Origin: CBDCYS01 sp965226245
Lineage (GTDB): Bacteria; Acidobacteriota; Terriglobia; Bryobacterales; UBA6623
Reading direction: 5' to 3'
Assembly: GCA_965226245.1 (NCBI GenBank)
Contig: CBDDCL010000015.1
Coordinates: forward strand, 4,154,001-4,218,000
DNA: 64,000 bases
Below the pieces are notes generated by a model. The model did no database searches. It worked only from the letters and a program-made list of their open reading frames with translations, and was not told the DNA's origin. Position numbers and translations under genes: made by a program. How positions within the stretch are numbered: the first letter of the stretch is position 1; each line of letters begins with the position of its first letter. Positions 26,780 to 35,741 of the stretch are shown here, piece by piece.

Positions 26780-28108
26780 ATGCTGCATCGTCGAGATTGG
26801 CTAAGAGGAATTGTTGGCGTCGTCCCCGCCGGGGCGCTGCGGGGCGAATCATGGCCGCAATTTCGCGGACAGGGGGCCAGAGGCGTCGCCTCCGACAACC
26901 CTCGTCTGCCCGATTCCTGGAGCAGCAGCGAGAACATTCTGTGGAAAACCGCGATTCCCGGCAAAGGCTGGTCGTCGCCTGTGGTGTGGGACGACAAGAT
27001 CTTTCTCAATACCAACGTCAGCACGTCCGGAGAAGAAATTCCGCCCGGAGGATTTTACGACGGCAGGGTGTTGAATCCGATTAAACAGGTCGAGCACCGC
27101 TGGCTGGTCTACTCCATTGATCTCAACAACGGCAAAACCCGCTGGACGAAACAGGTCCACAAAGGTATCCCGAAGGTTCCCCGTCACCGCAAGAATTCCT
27201 ATGCCTCGGCAACGAATGTGACCGACGGCGAGCGGCTGTATGTCCACTTCGGCGACCTCGCGACCTACTGTCTCGACATGTCGGGCAAGCTGCTGTGGAC
27301 CAAGCAGTGGCCGCCGGTCGAGACCCGCTATGGCTATGGCACGGCCTCGTCACCGGCTCTGGACGGGGGGCGGCTCTATATTGTCAACGACAACGAGGAT
27401 CAGTCCTACATCCTTGCCCTCGATAAGCTAAGCGGCAAGGAAATCTGGAGGACGAACCGCATAGAAGGAACGGCCTGGGCGACCCCGTTCGTCTGGCACA
27501 ACGAGCAACGCACCGAAATCATCACGGCCGGGCGGCAAAAGGTCAGCTCCTACGACCTCGACGGCCAGCTTCTTTGGGAACTGAAAGGCATGTCGCCGCT
27601 GTCAATTCCAACACCTTTTTCCGAATACGGTCTGCTTTATGTCGCGTCGGGGTACCTCGGCAGCGACCTGCGTCCCGTCTATGCTATTCGCCCCGGCGCC
27701 TCGGGAGACATCTCGCTCGATAGCGGCAAGACCAGCAATCGCTACGTGGCCTGGAGCCTGCCCCAGGGCGGGCCCTACCACCCCTCGCCGGTGCTCTACG
27801 ATGGGCGCTTCTACACCCTGTTCGACCGCGGCTTCATCACCTGCCATGACGCCAGAACCGGAGAGGAAATCTACGGCAAGCAGCGGATTGAGGTGGGCAG
27901 CGGCGGCTTTACAAGTTCGCCCTGGGCCTACAACGGCCGTGTCTTCTGCCTGAGCGAAAACGGCGACACCTACGTCATCCAGGCAGGTCCCGAATTCAAG
28001 ATGCTGGGCAAGAACAGCCTTGGCGAGATGTGCATGGCAACGCCCGCCATCGCCGACTCGAGCCTGATTCTGAGAACGTACTCCAAGCTGTACCGAATCG
28101 GCGCGTAA
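26780..28108 (+). CDS. PQQ-like (BamB-type) beta-propeller protein, Tat-exported
   Basis: 442 residues with the ribosome site GGAGGAGG before ATG 26780. HRRDWLRGIVGVVPAGALRG is a twin-arginine signal. Propeller blades have the W-motif pattern: WPQFRGQGARGVASDNPRLP, ILWKTAIPGKGWSSPVVW, YSIDLNNGKTRWTKQVHKG, LALDKLSGKEIWRTNRIEG, and CHDARTGEEIYGKQR. Such proteins are frequent in Solibacter and planctomycete genomes. Whether this one binds a cofactor or acts as a scaffold is unknown. It follows DUF1549/DUF1501, which suggests but does not prove a common role. Confidence 0.9.
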   Translation: MLHRRDWLRGIVGVVPAGALRGESWPQFRGQGARGVASDNPRLPDSWSSSENILWKTAIPGKGWSSPVVWDDKIFLNTNVSTSGEEIPPGGFYDGRVLNPIKQVEHRWLVYSIDLNNGKTRWTKQVHKGIPKVPRHRKNSYASATNVTDGERLYVHFGDLATYCLDMSGKLLWTKQWPPVETRYGYGTASSPALDGGRLYIVNDNEDQSYILALDKLSGKEIWRTNRIEGTAWATPFVWHNEQRTEIITAGRQKVSSYDLDGQLLWELKGMSPLSIPTPFSEYGLLYVASGYLGSDLRPVYAIRPGASGDISLDSGKTSNRYVAWSLPQGGPYHPSPVLYDGRFYTLFDRGFITCHDARTGEEIYGKQRIEVGSGGFTSSPWAYNGRVFCLSENGDTYVIQAGPEFKMLGKNSLGEMCMATPAIADSSLILRTYSKLYRIGA

Positions 28109-28225
28109 CCGCCATCCGAGCTGCGCCCGGAAACAGGGATGGGTCTGGACCCGGCGATTGAAACTAGGAGCCACCTCATCAGCTCCTCTCGGCGTCTCGT
28201 AGCGGTACAAGAGTAGAATATAAAC

Positions 28226-28747
28226 ATGCATCCAACCCCCACGCTGGTGTCCGTGGAAGAGTATCTGCGAACAAGCTTCCCTGACGGTGACCGTGAATAC
28301 GTCGACGGGCGCATCGTGGAGAGAAACTTGGGAGAAAAGAACCACAGTAAGACTCAGGGTGAGCTGATTTATTTTTTTCGCATTCTCCGCTCCACGCATG
28401 GGACGCACGCTTTCCCCGAGCAGCGGGTGCAGGTCAAACCGACCCGGTTTCGCGTTCCGGACGTTTGCGTATACATCGGGAGCGAACCGGATGAGCAAGT
28501 GTTTCACACGCCTCCGTTTCTGGTCGTCGAGGTCCTCTCCAAAGACGACCGCCCGGGCGAGATCCAAGAAAAAATTCGCGATTACATAGATTTTGGCGTG
28601 CGATTCGTGTGGGTGATCGACCCACAATCGCGGCGGGGTTATGTGTACACGAAGCGGGAGAGCTTTGAGTCCAAGGACGGAGTACTGCGAACGGAGGACC
28701 CTCGGCTGGAAGTCGTGGTTGAAGATATCCTCAGCGGAAACCTCTAA
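28226..28747 (+). CDS. Uma2 family endonuclease-like protein, second copy
   Basis: 173 residues. It shares VSVEEYLRTSF, EYVDGRIVERNLGEKNHS and the core FRVPDVCVYIG and FLVVEVLSKDDRPGEIQEK with the Uma2 protein at 6334-6846. Asp in RVPDV and Glu and Lys in VEVLSKDD fit a PD-(D/E)xK nuclease. No ribosome site is evident before ATG 28226, which suggests a leaderless or weakly translated gene. The family's role is unknown. Confidence 0.9.
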   Translation: MHPTPTLVSVEEYLRTSFPDGDREYVDGRIVERNLGEKNHSKTQGELIYFFRILRSTHGTHAFPEQRVQVKPTRFRVPDVCVYIGSEPDEQVFHTPPFLVVEVLSKDDRPGEIQEKIRDYIDFGVRFVWVIDPQSRRGYVYTKRESFESKDGVLRTEDPRLEVVVEDILSGNL

Positions 28748-28886
28748 GGCCGACGAATCGCAGGCAACCAGAGATGGACCCGCGAGTCGCGGGGAGTGAA
28801 GCCGCCGCGGAGACGATCAGTACAACAACGGAAGTGCGAAAGGGGAGTGGAAGTTCCAGGCCGCGCGGCCCGAATTAGAGGGCTGG

Positions 28887-30554
28887 CTAAAACACAGGAA
28901 CCCGCGCGCGCATGACGGACCCGTGTCCGGGATTCGATTCCAGCGTCAGCGTACCGCCAAGCGTGCGGATGCGCTGCTTGATGCTGCGCGGGCCGATCCT
29001 GAATGACTCCAGCTCTTCCAGAGAAAACTGCCCCCCGAAAGGAAAGCCTCGTCCGTTGTCGTCGATCGCGAGGTGGACCTCACTGCCACGCTTTTCGAGC
29101 GAGAACAGGACGTGGGTGGCTTGCGCATGCTTGTAGACGTTGTGTAGCGCTTCCCGAATCACCTGAAGAATCTCGATCCCGGTCTTGCCGGGGACCGACA
29201 CGCTGCCGCTTTCGTTCCCGACAAACGTCACCGACACATTGCTTTCGCGCTGAAAGCCATCCACGATTTGCCGCGCCCCCGCCAGAAGAGAAGTGTCACC
29301 CGTGTCGAGCGGCCTCATGCGATGAACGAACGTCCGCATCTCGGAAACCAAATCCCGGGAAAATACCTGCAACGACTCGATATCGGCCGAGGCAACGGCG
29401 ACATCACGTTCCAGGATTTTTCGAATGATCTGGAGCCTCATCTCAAAACTGATGATGCTCTGGAGCGGCCCGTCGTGCAGGTCTTGAGCAATGCGCCCCC
29501 GTTCCTGCTCGTAGGCCTCTTGTTCGGTGTGCTTGACCACGAGCAGGTGACGAACCACGTCCCGGAAGTGGCCAGCCACATCATGAGCCCTTTTCCAGTC
29601 GGCACGCCTTACTTCGTAGACGTTGTTGAATAGCAGCAGGCGCCCGACAGGGTTTTTCCCATCCAACAGCCCGCATCCAACAACGTTATAGATTTCGAAC
29701 TTCTGGATGACGTAGGGGTGCAGATCGAACCCCCGGTTCACCGGCTTGCCCTCGCGGTCGACGACCGAAACGTCGTTGGTGTGAAAGTCGAGCCGGCTGC
29801 CGCGAAAACATGCCCATTCCCGGCTGGCATCAAATCGAACCAGCGGCTTTCCGGAACGGTCTCGCTGCGCCGGGACCTGGCAGATCGCGTGGTACTCCAG
29901 AGAATCATCCCAGAAAGCGAGGATTGCCCCGGACGCTCGCCGCCAGCTCATCAGCTCCCGCAGGGCTTCCTCGACAGCGCGGACGATCGCTTCTTCCGAC
30001 TCTCCGCCGGCCCGCTGAAGAGTGTCCCTGATCGTGCGCTCGATAAGGTGACCTTGGTCGGAAACGTAGTAGGCCAGCACTCCCGCGACCAGCAGCACGA
30101 AGATGAACGAGCCCGGCTCGAAATGGAACTGCTGGGCCTCGCCGCTGGTCAGCCAAGCGGTGTAGAAGACCAGAATCACGGCCGTCACCATCAGCACTTC
30201 ACGGCCGCTGTGCAGCAGCGAGCTTTCGGCCAGCAGGAAATAGAACAGGAGCAGAGGCAGCGCGGCTTCACCGGTCCTCGCCGCCAGCACCAGCAGGACC
30301 GCGAATAACAGATCGCCGAATTGGATCCACAAAGCGTAGCTGCGCACCTGAGCCGTGGACTTGTAGGCCACGATCAGGGCGCTGTAGATCCCGAAAAGTA
30401 TCGAAATGAGTGTCTTGAAAATCGAGGAGTTCGCTGGATCAACGAAAACCTCGAAGGCCAAGTAGGCGAGCGCCAGCACCAGGCGCAGGGTCGCAATGTG
30501 CGAAAACCGGCGGCTACGGACCGCAACGTCGCTGGTAAACGTTCCTGTAGGCAT
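28887..30554 (-). CDS. NarL-type (HisKA_3) sensor histidine kinase with GAF-like domain
   Basis: 555 residues. Residues 15-170 contain about six membrane helices (LRLVLALAYLAFEVFVD to FIFVLLVAGVLAYYVSDQG). Residues 190-335 form a GAF-like domain around VGCGLLDGKNPVGRLLLFNN. The H-box is RIAQDLHDGPLQSIISFEMR (phospho-His in LHDG), the N-box REALHNVYKHAQA and the G-box DDNGRGFPFGG, giving HisKA_3 plus HATPase_c. The end is GHGSVMRARVPVF. It should phosphorylate a LuxR/NarL-type response regulator, but none is adjacent, so it is an orphan kinase. The signal sensed is unknown. Confidence 0.92.
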   Translation of the reverse strand: MPTGTFTSDVAVRSRRFSHIATLRLVLALAYLAFEVFVDPANSSIFKTLISILFGIYSALIVAYKSTAQVRSYALWIQFGDLLFAVLLVLAARTGEAALPLLLFYFLLAESSLLHSGREVLMVTAVILVFYTAWLTSGEAQQFHFEPGSFIFVLLVAGVLAYYVSDQGHLIERTIRDTLQRAGGESEEAIVRAVEEALRELMSWRRASGAILAFWDDSLEYHAICQVPAQRDRSGKPLVRFDASREWACFRGSRLDFHTNDVSVVDREGKPVNRGFDLHPYVIQKFEIYNVVGCGLLDGKNPVGRLLLFNNVYEVRRADWKRAHDVAGHFRDVVRHLLVVKHTEQEAYEQERGRIAQDLHDGPLQSIISFEMRLQIIRKILERDVAVASADIESLQVFSRDLVSEMRTFVHRMRPLDTGDTSLLAGARQIVDGFQRESNVSVTFVGNESGSVSVPGKTGIEILQVIREALHNVYKHAQATHVLFSLEKRGSEVHLAIDDNGRGFPFGGQFSLEELESFRIGPRSIKQRIRTLGGTLTLESNPGHGSVMRARVPVF

Positions 30555-30682
30555 CCGTGGTTTACGCGCTGTGCCGAAAGGGTGTTCGGGGCCCGAATTT
30601 GCAGGCCCCGCTATGTAAAGTATTCTACACCACGGGCTGCTGGGCGTAGCATTTGTGCCTGACTTGTTTCGCGATCTGGCGG

Positions 30683-30712
30683 AAACAGAGCCGCGCCCGC
30701 AAGGGTGCGGTC
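30683..30712 (+). repeat. Family A repeat fragment, copy 3
   Basis: Only one arm is present (ACAGAGCCGCGCCCGCAAGG and GTGCGGTC), without its inverted partner. It is followed 45 bp later by a family B repeat. It opens the repeat- and IS-rich stretch 30555-32523. Confidence 0.7.
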
Positions 30713-30756
30713 GAGAGTAGCCGGTGCGTCAGCCTTACTGTTGACTTGGGGCCCTT

Positions 30757-30922
30757 GAGCTGCGAAGCGGAAACCTGGGTAAAACCCACACGGCGGGAGC
30801 CCCGGACGGGGCGCAGGAAAACTAGCGTATGATTTCGACGACAGGACCGCCTTGGGTCAACAACCAATACAACGACTGGGCAAGCGAGACCGGCCCCACT
30901 ACAGATAAGTCAATAGTGGAGG
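30757..30922 (+). repeat. Dispersed repeat, family B copy 2
   Basis: Contains GAGCTGCGAAGCGG, CCTGGGTAAAACCC, GGGCGCAGGAAAACTAGCGT and CGACTGGGCAAGCGAGACCG, ending AAGTCAATAGTGGAGG. The order matches the copy at 11361-11570. An IS4-type element is inserted immediately after its tail. Confidence 0.7.
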
Positions 30923-30927
30923 TTAGC

Positions 30928-31916
30928 CCTAATACTCGTTACTTAAGGATCTGTATGACTTTCGCGAAATCGATGCAGTGGCGCGGCGCGGCACGTGGGC
31001 GCAGCGGGTAGTGGCTCATCTTGCGCTTCACTCCGCGCGGCTTGCGTTGCCCGCGGCTGGAGCTTACTCGTTGCTGGAGAATCTCCCGCACCACGGCGCG
31101 ATGAAAGGCTTTCCTAGCCCGCGGGGGGGATCATTGCCGCCAGCGGCAGCTTGCGCCGAATCACTCCCACCGCGTGCACATAGGAAAGTCGGTCCGGGTC
31201 CTCGTCGACCTCCAGGGCCGCTTCGTGCATCAGGCCCCGAATCGCAAAATGGGCCAACAGCAAACCGTAAAACTCCTGCCGCACGAACTGCAGCGTTTTG
31301 CTTGGCAACACGATCTTGGAGCCGCGCAAGTGGGTCTTGAGTTCATGCAGCGCCCCTGCGATCTCCCGACGCTCGTGATAGAGCGCGGCCAGCTCCCGGG
31401 CTGCTGCTGTGTTCGGGGTCGAGAATCGTCGTCAACAAGCGCTAGAAGGGTTCGCTATCTTCCACTCCTTGCAGCTCATATTCGATGACCCGCACAGCGC
31501 TGCCGCCAGTGTCGTGCGGCGGTCCCGTTGCGAGGGATAGATGCGGCTCAGATAGGAGCCGTCGGCGAGCCGCCGCCGTACCGGCAGACACAGATTCTTC
31601 TTGCCCCGCCACAACAGCTCGGCCCCGTTGGCCCGCGCTTGCCGCCACAATCGGTAACCCAGGAAGTTGCGGTCCGCCAGGCACAACATCCCTTTCTTGA
31701 GGGCCGACAGGTCACGCTGGGGGCGGCTGCTTTTGCCGCTGTTGGCCAGCACCCGATCCACCGTCGAACGGGGAAACCACTGCGCCACCAGGCCTAAGCT
31801 GATGTAGTCGGTAATGCGCGCACCCTGCGGCAAACGCGCCAATGTTCGTGCCATCACCGGCCTCTTGTCTTCTAAAACAGGATACCACAAAATGTTCTTA
31901 AGTCACGAGTATTAGA
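30928..31916 (-). mobile_element. Internally deleted IS4-type element
   Basis: Imperfect inverted ends, CTAATACTCGTTACTTAAGG near 30929 and its counterpart ending 31915, match at 19 of 21 positions. GTTAGC flanks both ends (30922-30927 and 31917-31922), a possible short target duplicate. The interior carries only broken IS4 transposase pieces on the minus strand. The roughly 990-bp size indicates loss of several hundred bases. Confidence 0.75.
31114..31854 (-). pseudogene. IS4-family transposase remnant
   Basis: The N-terminal piece MARTLARLPQGARITDYISL (from 31854) is the IS4 N-domain. It runs directly into KKGMLCLADRNFLGYRLWRQ, so the middle of the protein is missing. A frame change then gives ELAALYHERREIAGALHELK and FVRQEFYGLLLAHFAIRGLM and ends HAVGVIRRKLPLAAM near 31114. 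The first Asp region, about 150 residues and the reading frame are lost, so it is inactive. Confidence 0.85.
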
Positions 31917-31922
31917 GTTAGC

Positions 31923-32523
31923 GGAAATTAGCGGATTTTCGTATCGCGCGCGTTCCTTATTATGCAAACGCCAAATTGGGCGCCAAACCGCTACTTCGGA
32001 GGGTATGAACCGGGCACATAAGTAACACATCAGACCAAGCACATAGGCAACACCTTCAGGGACAAAACATTTCTGGGAGGAGGCCAGGCGCCGGGCGGAA
32101 TCTCGGGGCAGGAACTCCGCCGACTGCGCTATGCCGGCATCCGGGGACGGCGCCGTTGCCGGACTGATATCGTCCGCCCAGCGCGGCGGGATTCGGGCTG
32201 TCAGCCGCTTGAGCCGATCTGTGTTCAGGATGGTCTTGATACATTCCTCCTTTGGCGCACCAGCCTGCCCCGCTTCGCCGCCTGGGCGGGAGCCGATGCG
32301 CCGGACTTCGGAGCCACGCCGAACCCGCAAATCGCCACTCACGAATTCACCACGGCCCAGGCGGGGCGGCGATCGTTGCCCTTTGTTCGCACAATACCAG
32401 ATTGCGGAGGGTTGTTTTCGGGATGACATCGTTAAATGATTGATTTTGGACGGTTTAAATTATTTTAAAATCCGTGACTCGAACGGCGGGTTTTTGGGAT
32501 TATGCGGTCAGCAGGCGTCCGGA
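31923..32523. other. Intergenic stretch beyond the IS4 element, no gene called
   Basis: About 600 bp. A 185-residue minus-strand frame crosses it into the IS end, but its composition is irregular and it has no motif. The last 100 bp (32424-32520) are notably A/T-rich, with TTTAAATTATTTTAAA near 32454, unlike the rest of the region. They lie just beyond the anmK stop and may hold a terminator or a foreign junction. Confidence 0.45.
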
Positions 32524-33666
32524 TTAAGGCCACACCTGCTTCCCCAGCAGGCAAGAGCGCCGCGCGCCTGTCGCTGAAGGCAGGTTCGCCGGGCGGCGGT
32601 GGTAGCTTTCGTAGGCGAGAACGGCGAAGGCGATGGCTTCTTTGGCGTCAGGGTCAATGCCGAACTCGTTCGAGGTAAGAATCTTCGCGTCGCGGAGCAA
32701 GTCTTTCAACTCGCTCATGGTCCGCGGGTTGTGGGCGCCGCCACCGGAAACGATCACCTGATCGATCTTCATCACGGGAGCAACGAAGCGCTGGATCGCG
32801 TCCGCGATGCTCGCGGCAGTGAAGGCCGTGACGGTGGCCACGAGATCGGGCGGGTCAAGTCCCTTCTTCAAAAGATCGGCGACGAAGTCCGTCCCGAACT
32901 GTTCCCGGCCGATGCTTTTTGGGGGTTTTTGGCGCAGATAGGGCAGCTCCATCAGGTTCTCGAGCAGAGGGCGGTTCACTGTTCCCGACGCCGCTAGCTT
33001 GCCGTCTTCGTCAAATTTCTTGGTTCCCTTTGAGGCCAACGCGATTAGAGCATCGATCAGCATATTGCCCGGCCCGGTATCGAACGCGATGACCTGTTCG
33101 GGCCCCGCCGCTGCTGGAATAGCGCTGAGGTTGGCGATGCCGCCGATGTTGAGCGCGACTCGTCCGAGCCGCTGGTCGCGGAAGAGCAGGTAATCGAGGT
33201 AGGGAACCAGAGGCGCGCCCTGTCCGCCGGCAGCCATGTCGGCGGTACGGAAGTCGGCGACGACGGGAACGCCGGTTCGCTCGGCGATCACGGCGGGTTC
33301 GCCGATTTGCAGCGTGCTCGCTATCTCGTGGCCAAGCAGGGCACTCGTGCTTCCCTGGTGGTAAATCGTTTGACCGTGGGAGCCAATGAGTTCGAGCTTC
33401 TCGAGAGGAATGTTTGACCGATGGCAAGCTTCAACGACCGCGTCGCCGAAAAGCTTCCCGAGCAGGAAGTTCATTTGGCTGATGCGGGAGGTGTGGGTGG
33501 AGGCGTTTGAGATTCCGAGAATCGCCTCGCGGACGTCCCGAGGGTAAGGAACTGAGACTGTCGCCAGAGGTTGGATGGTGTGGTTGAAGCCCTCCCCGCT
33601 GATTTCGACGAGCGCGACATCGATTCCATCGACCGAAGTGCCGCTCATGAGTCCGGCAACAAGCAT
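32524..33666 (-). CDS. anmK: Anhydro-N-acetylmuramic acid kinase
   Basis: 380 residues of the ASKHA-fold kinase that converts 1,6-anhydro-MurNAc to MurNAc 6-phosphate using ATP during cell-wall recycling. Signatures: GLMSGTSVDGIDVALVEI at the N-terminus, ELIGSHGQTIYHQG, ADFRTADMAAGGQGAPLVPY (phosphate/sugar binding, catalytic Asp), LNIGGIANLSAIP, VIAFDTGPGNMLIDAL and VIVSGGGAHNPRTM. The length is normal. It is a single gene between IS-rich segments, without the MurQ etherase gene nearby. Confidence 0.96.
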   Translation of the reverse strand: MLVAGLMSGTSVDGIDVALVEISGEGFNHTIQPLATVSVPYPRDVREAILGISNASTHTSRISQMNFLLGKLFGDAVVEACHRSNIPLEKLELIGSHGQTIYHQGSTSALLGHEIASTLQIGEPAVIAERTGVPVVADFRTADMAAGGQGAPLVPYLDYLLFRDQRLGRVALNIGGIANLSAIPAAAGPEQVIAFDTGPGNMLIDALIALASKGTKKFDEDGKLAASGTVNRPLLENLMELPYLRQKPPKSIGREQFGTDFVADLLKKGLDPPDLVATVTAFTAASIADAIQRFVAPVMKIDQVIVSGGGAHNPRTMSELKDLLRDAKILTSNEFGIDPDAKEAIAFAVLAYESYHRRPANLPSATGARRSCLLGKQVWP

Positions 33667-33715
33667 GAAACACGAACAGTATCACGTTTGCCCCGGCGTC
33701 CGGCGTAAGGTGACT

Positions 33716-33826
33716 GGAAGCTGTGAAAAAATGCTGGGGACAGTCAACCGCGGCCTCTGCACTCGTTGATTCTAGGGAGCTTAGAGAAGGCCGCTTGTGA
33801 CAGTCCCCGATTTTTTCACAGCTTCC
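33716..33826. repeat. MITE-like inverted-repeat unit, family D copy 3
   Basis: GGAAGCTGTGAAAAAATGC followed by GGGGACAGTCA on the left pairs with TGACAGTCCCCGATTTTTTC then ACAGCTTCC on the right. A 2-base difference in the A-run is the only break. The interior (about 50 bp) includes a second inverted phrase GCGGCCTCTGC/GAAGGCCGC. It sits between anmK and the second ISKra4. Confidence 0.65.
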
Positions 33827-33884
33827 TGCCCCCTAGTGCTCCAGGAATACGTTCCTGTTGGGGTGTGCGACATAAAAGTGCCAA

Positions 33885-35246
33885 TCAGGCAGCCTGGGCG
33901 CGATTTTCCCAGTAGTCTTCGAAGCGGCCGCTGAGGCGGGCGCAGCGCAGAGCCAGGATCGCATTGGCGCCGCGCACGGTCCAGAACATGCCCGACCGCT
34001 TGAGGCGTTGGCCGATCACACTCTTGCAACCCGCCTCGATCACTCCCGAGCCGATGAACAGACCTTGCTTGCGAAAACCGGGGTAGCGCATGCGGTCAGC
34101 GTTACGTTCGAAATAGCCTGCTTCGGTGGTCAGCCGAGCAGCCAGATCTGGGTGCTCGTCGGCGCATCCTCGCAGAGCAGCAACCAACTGTTTGATCTTG
34201 CCCTGGTCGAGTTGGCGTTGCCGTTGCCGGGCCCAGCTGCGCCGGCGGCGCTCGTCGTCGGGCCACAGCTGGGACGCTAATTCCCACAGATGCTGGCGGG
34301 CATGGTAGAGATCGACGATCTCCACCGCCCCGGGAAAGTACTGGTGGGAGAGGTTCCAAATCCACAGCGTCCCATCGCCGAGCACGACTTTTTTCTTGGC
34401 CCGGTACCAGCCGCGCTCCCAGGCCTGCTGCCAGCTGCGCCGCCCGAACTGCTCGGCGCCCTCGATCGCTCCCGTATAGCTGGCAGAAGATTCGTCACGC
34501 ACGGGACGGCCCTCGTCGTCGAGCCGCGACTGGGTGAACACACAGCCGAGCTTGACCTCGCGCGTGCGGGCGCGCTCGACGCCGTCCTTGCTGGGCCGCC
34601 CGATCGTTTCGGTCGCCACCACCGGCACCCCCGTGCCGTCCATCTCAATGTAGAGTATGGGGATGTCGGCACCCCTCACCTTGGGCAACGGCAGTTGCAC
34701 AGCCCGTTGGATCTGCTTTTGTTCGCGGGCCGCCAGGTCGGCGCCGACCCCTTCCGCCCCACGCTCGACGGCTTTCGTTGTCAGCTCCAGACCCGCCAAC
34801 ACCCGCAGCTGCTGGCGGCCGCCTTCGAACGACGACTCGCTGCCCACCAGCGCCATCATGCGACGCACCCCGGGAGAGTATTGCGTGTCGCTGACGTCGA
34901 GTTCGCGGTCGAAGGGAAACTGTCCCTGGTGACAAACAGCGCAAAGGTAATAGGGCCGTTCGATGTCGACCTCCCCGAGCACGGTCACTATTTTCTTGGG
35001 CCGCCGGCCGCGCTGAGGGGCGCGGCGGCCGCAGGAGCAGGGACGTTCCGGCGCGGCCTCCCACGGTGCCTCCAGCAGTTGCTCGAGCAGCTTGGCGCCG
35101 GCTTGGTGTAGCGCCGCCCGCGTGGCCGTTTCCAGCGCTTCCAGATCCCAGCGATGATCCTTACGCCGGGCGGCGAAGATGACGCCCAGCAACGTTTCTA
35201 CTTCTTGGGCGACCTCTTGTTGGATTGCCGCGGCCGTTTTTTTTCC
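33885..35246 (-). CDS. ISKra4-family transposase (ORF B), second element
   Basis: Given from the slippery-site codon; the frame stays open to 35495, but those residues shadow ORF A. Features match copy 1: CSCGRRAPQRGRRPKK, LCAVCHQGQFPFDREL, ILYIEMDGTGVPVVATE (Asp), LGDGTLWIWNLSHQYFPGA with IVDLYHARQHLWEL (Asp), and GLFIGSGVIEAGCKSVIG (Glu region). The frame is intact to the end (RFEDYWENRAQAA). It is probably expressed by -1 frameshift at 35237-35244. Confidence 0.9.
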   Translation of the reverse strand, partial: GKKTAAAIQQEVAQEVETLLGVIFAARRKDHRWDLEALETATRAALHQAGAKLLEQLLEAPWEAAPERPCSCGRRAPQRGRRPKKIVTVLGEVDIERPYYLCAVCHQGQFPFDRELDVSDTQYSPGVRRMMALVGSESSFEGGRQQLRVLAGLELTTKAVERGAEGVGADLAAREQKQIQRAVQLPLPKVRGADIPILYIEMDGTGVPVVATETIGRPSKDGVERARTREVKLGCVFTQSRLDDEGRPVRDESSASYTGAIEGAEQFGRRSWQQAWERGWYRAKKKVVLGDGTLWIWNLSHQYFPGAVEIVDLYHARQHLWELASQLWPDDERRRRSWARQRQRQLDQGKIKQLVAALRGCADEHPDLAARLTTEAGYFERNADRMRYPGFRKQGLFIGSGVIEAGCKSVIGQRLKRSGMFWTVRGANAILALRCARLSGRFEDYWENRAQAA

Positions 35247-35647
35247 CGCGGCGCCGGCGACGCTGCTTGTTCCTGTTCTTGTGTTTCTTCTGTGACGGGG
35301 CGCCAGCGGCAGATCTGTTCGTTGACTTCGACAAAGGCGCGACTCAGTTGCTGAAACTTGCGGTACTCGCCGATCTCCCGCTCCGCCTTGCGGCGGGTCT
35401 CGGGGGTGGGCAGCGACCGCGTCACGGTCTTGCCCCGGACTTTGTAGGTGATCTGCGTGTTGCCCTGGTGGCCGGGCGTGCGGGCCCGGGCGCAATGGCA
35501 GGCCGGCTTGCCGCAGCGTCTGGTGGGAGAGGAAATCGATCCTCGGCGCAGGTCCCCCAAACCAGCCAGCTGCTGCAACAACTCGGCTCGCCGCTGTTCC
35601 AACGCAGGCAGGGAAGTGTCTTGGGAAGTGTGCAGGGATGTGTCCAT
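35198..35647 (-). CDS. ISKra4 upstream protein (ORF A), second element
   Basis: 149 residues, homologous to the protein at 19196-19594: GDLRRGSISSPTRRCGKPAC, the HCARARTPGHQGN Cys/His cluster, and a basic helical end RPRQSNKRSPKK. The codons GAA AAA AAA CGG at the overlap are identical to copy 1 although the surrounding codons differ, which points to selection on the A8 tract. Confidence 0.85.
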   Translation of the reverse strand: MDTSLHTSQDTSLPALEQRRAELLQQLAGLGDLRRGSISSPTRRCGKPACHCARARTPGHQGNTQITYKVRGKTVTRSLPTPETRRKAEREIGEYRKFQQLSRAFVEVNEQICRWRPVTEETQEQEQAASPAPREKKRPRQSNKRSPKK

Positions 35648-35741
35648 AGGGCGGGTTCCTTTCTTAAAGCCTATAATACTTTAAGAGAAACCCGCCCGCA
35701 ATATGCCTTGAACCCATCTGCACGATTATGTCGCGCACCCC

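Larger units (their letters stand above)
33860..35741 (-). mobile_element. ISKra4-family insertion sequence, copy 2 (different element)
   Basis: About 1880 bp with ends GGGGTGTGCGACATAA (33860 onward) and the inverse of GGGGTGCGCGACATAA (ending 35741). Gene order and the A8 overlap are the same as copy 1, but the proteins differ at roughly a third of positions by eye. This is therefore a separate family member, not a recent duplicate. No target-site duplicate is recognisable. Confidence 0.85.

Noticed and set aside
31872..32429. 185-residue minus-strand frame crossing the IS4 right end
   Set aside because: It runs through an inverted repeat and irregular sequence. A phrase resembling a transposase start (IKTILN) is too short to support a call.
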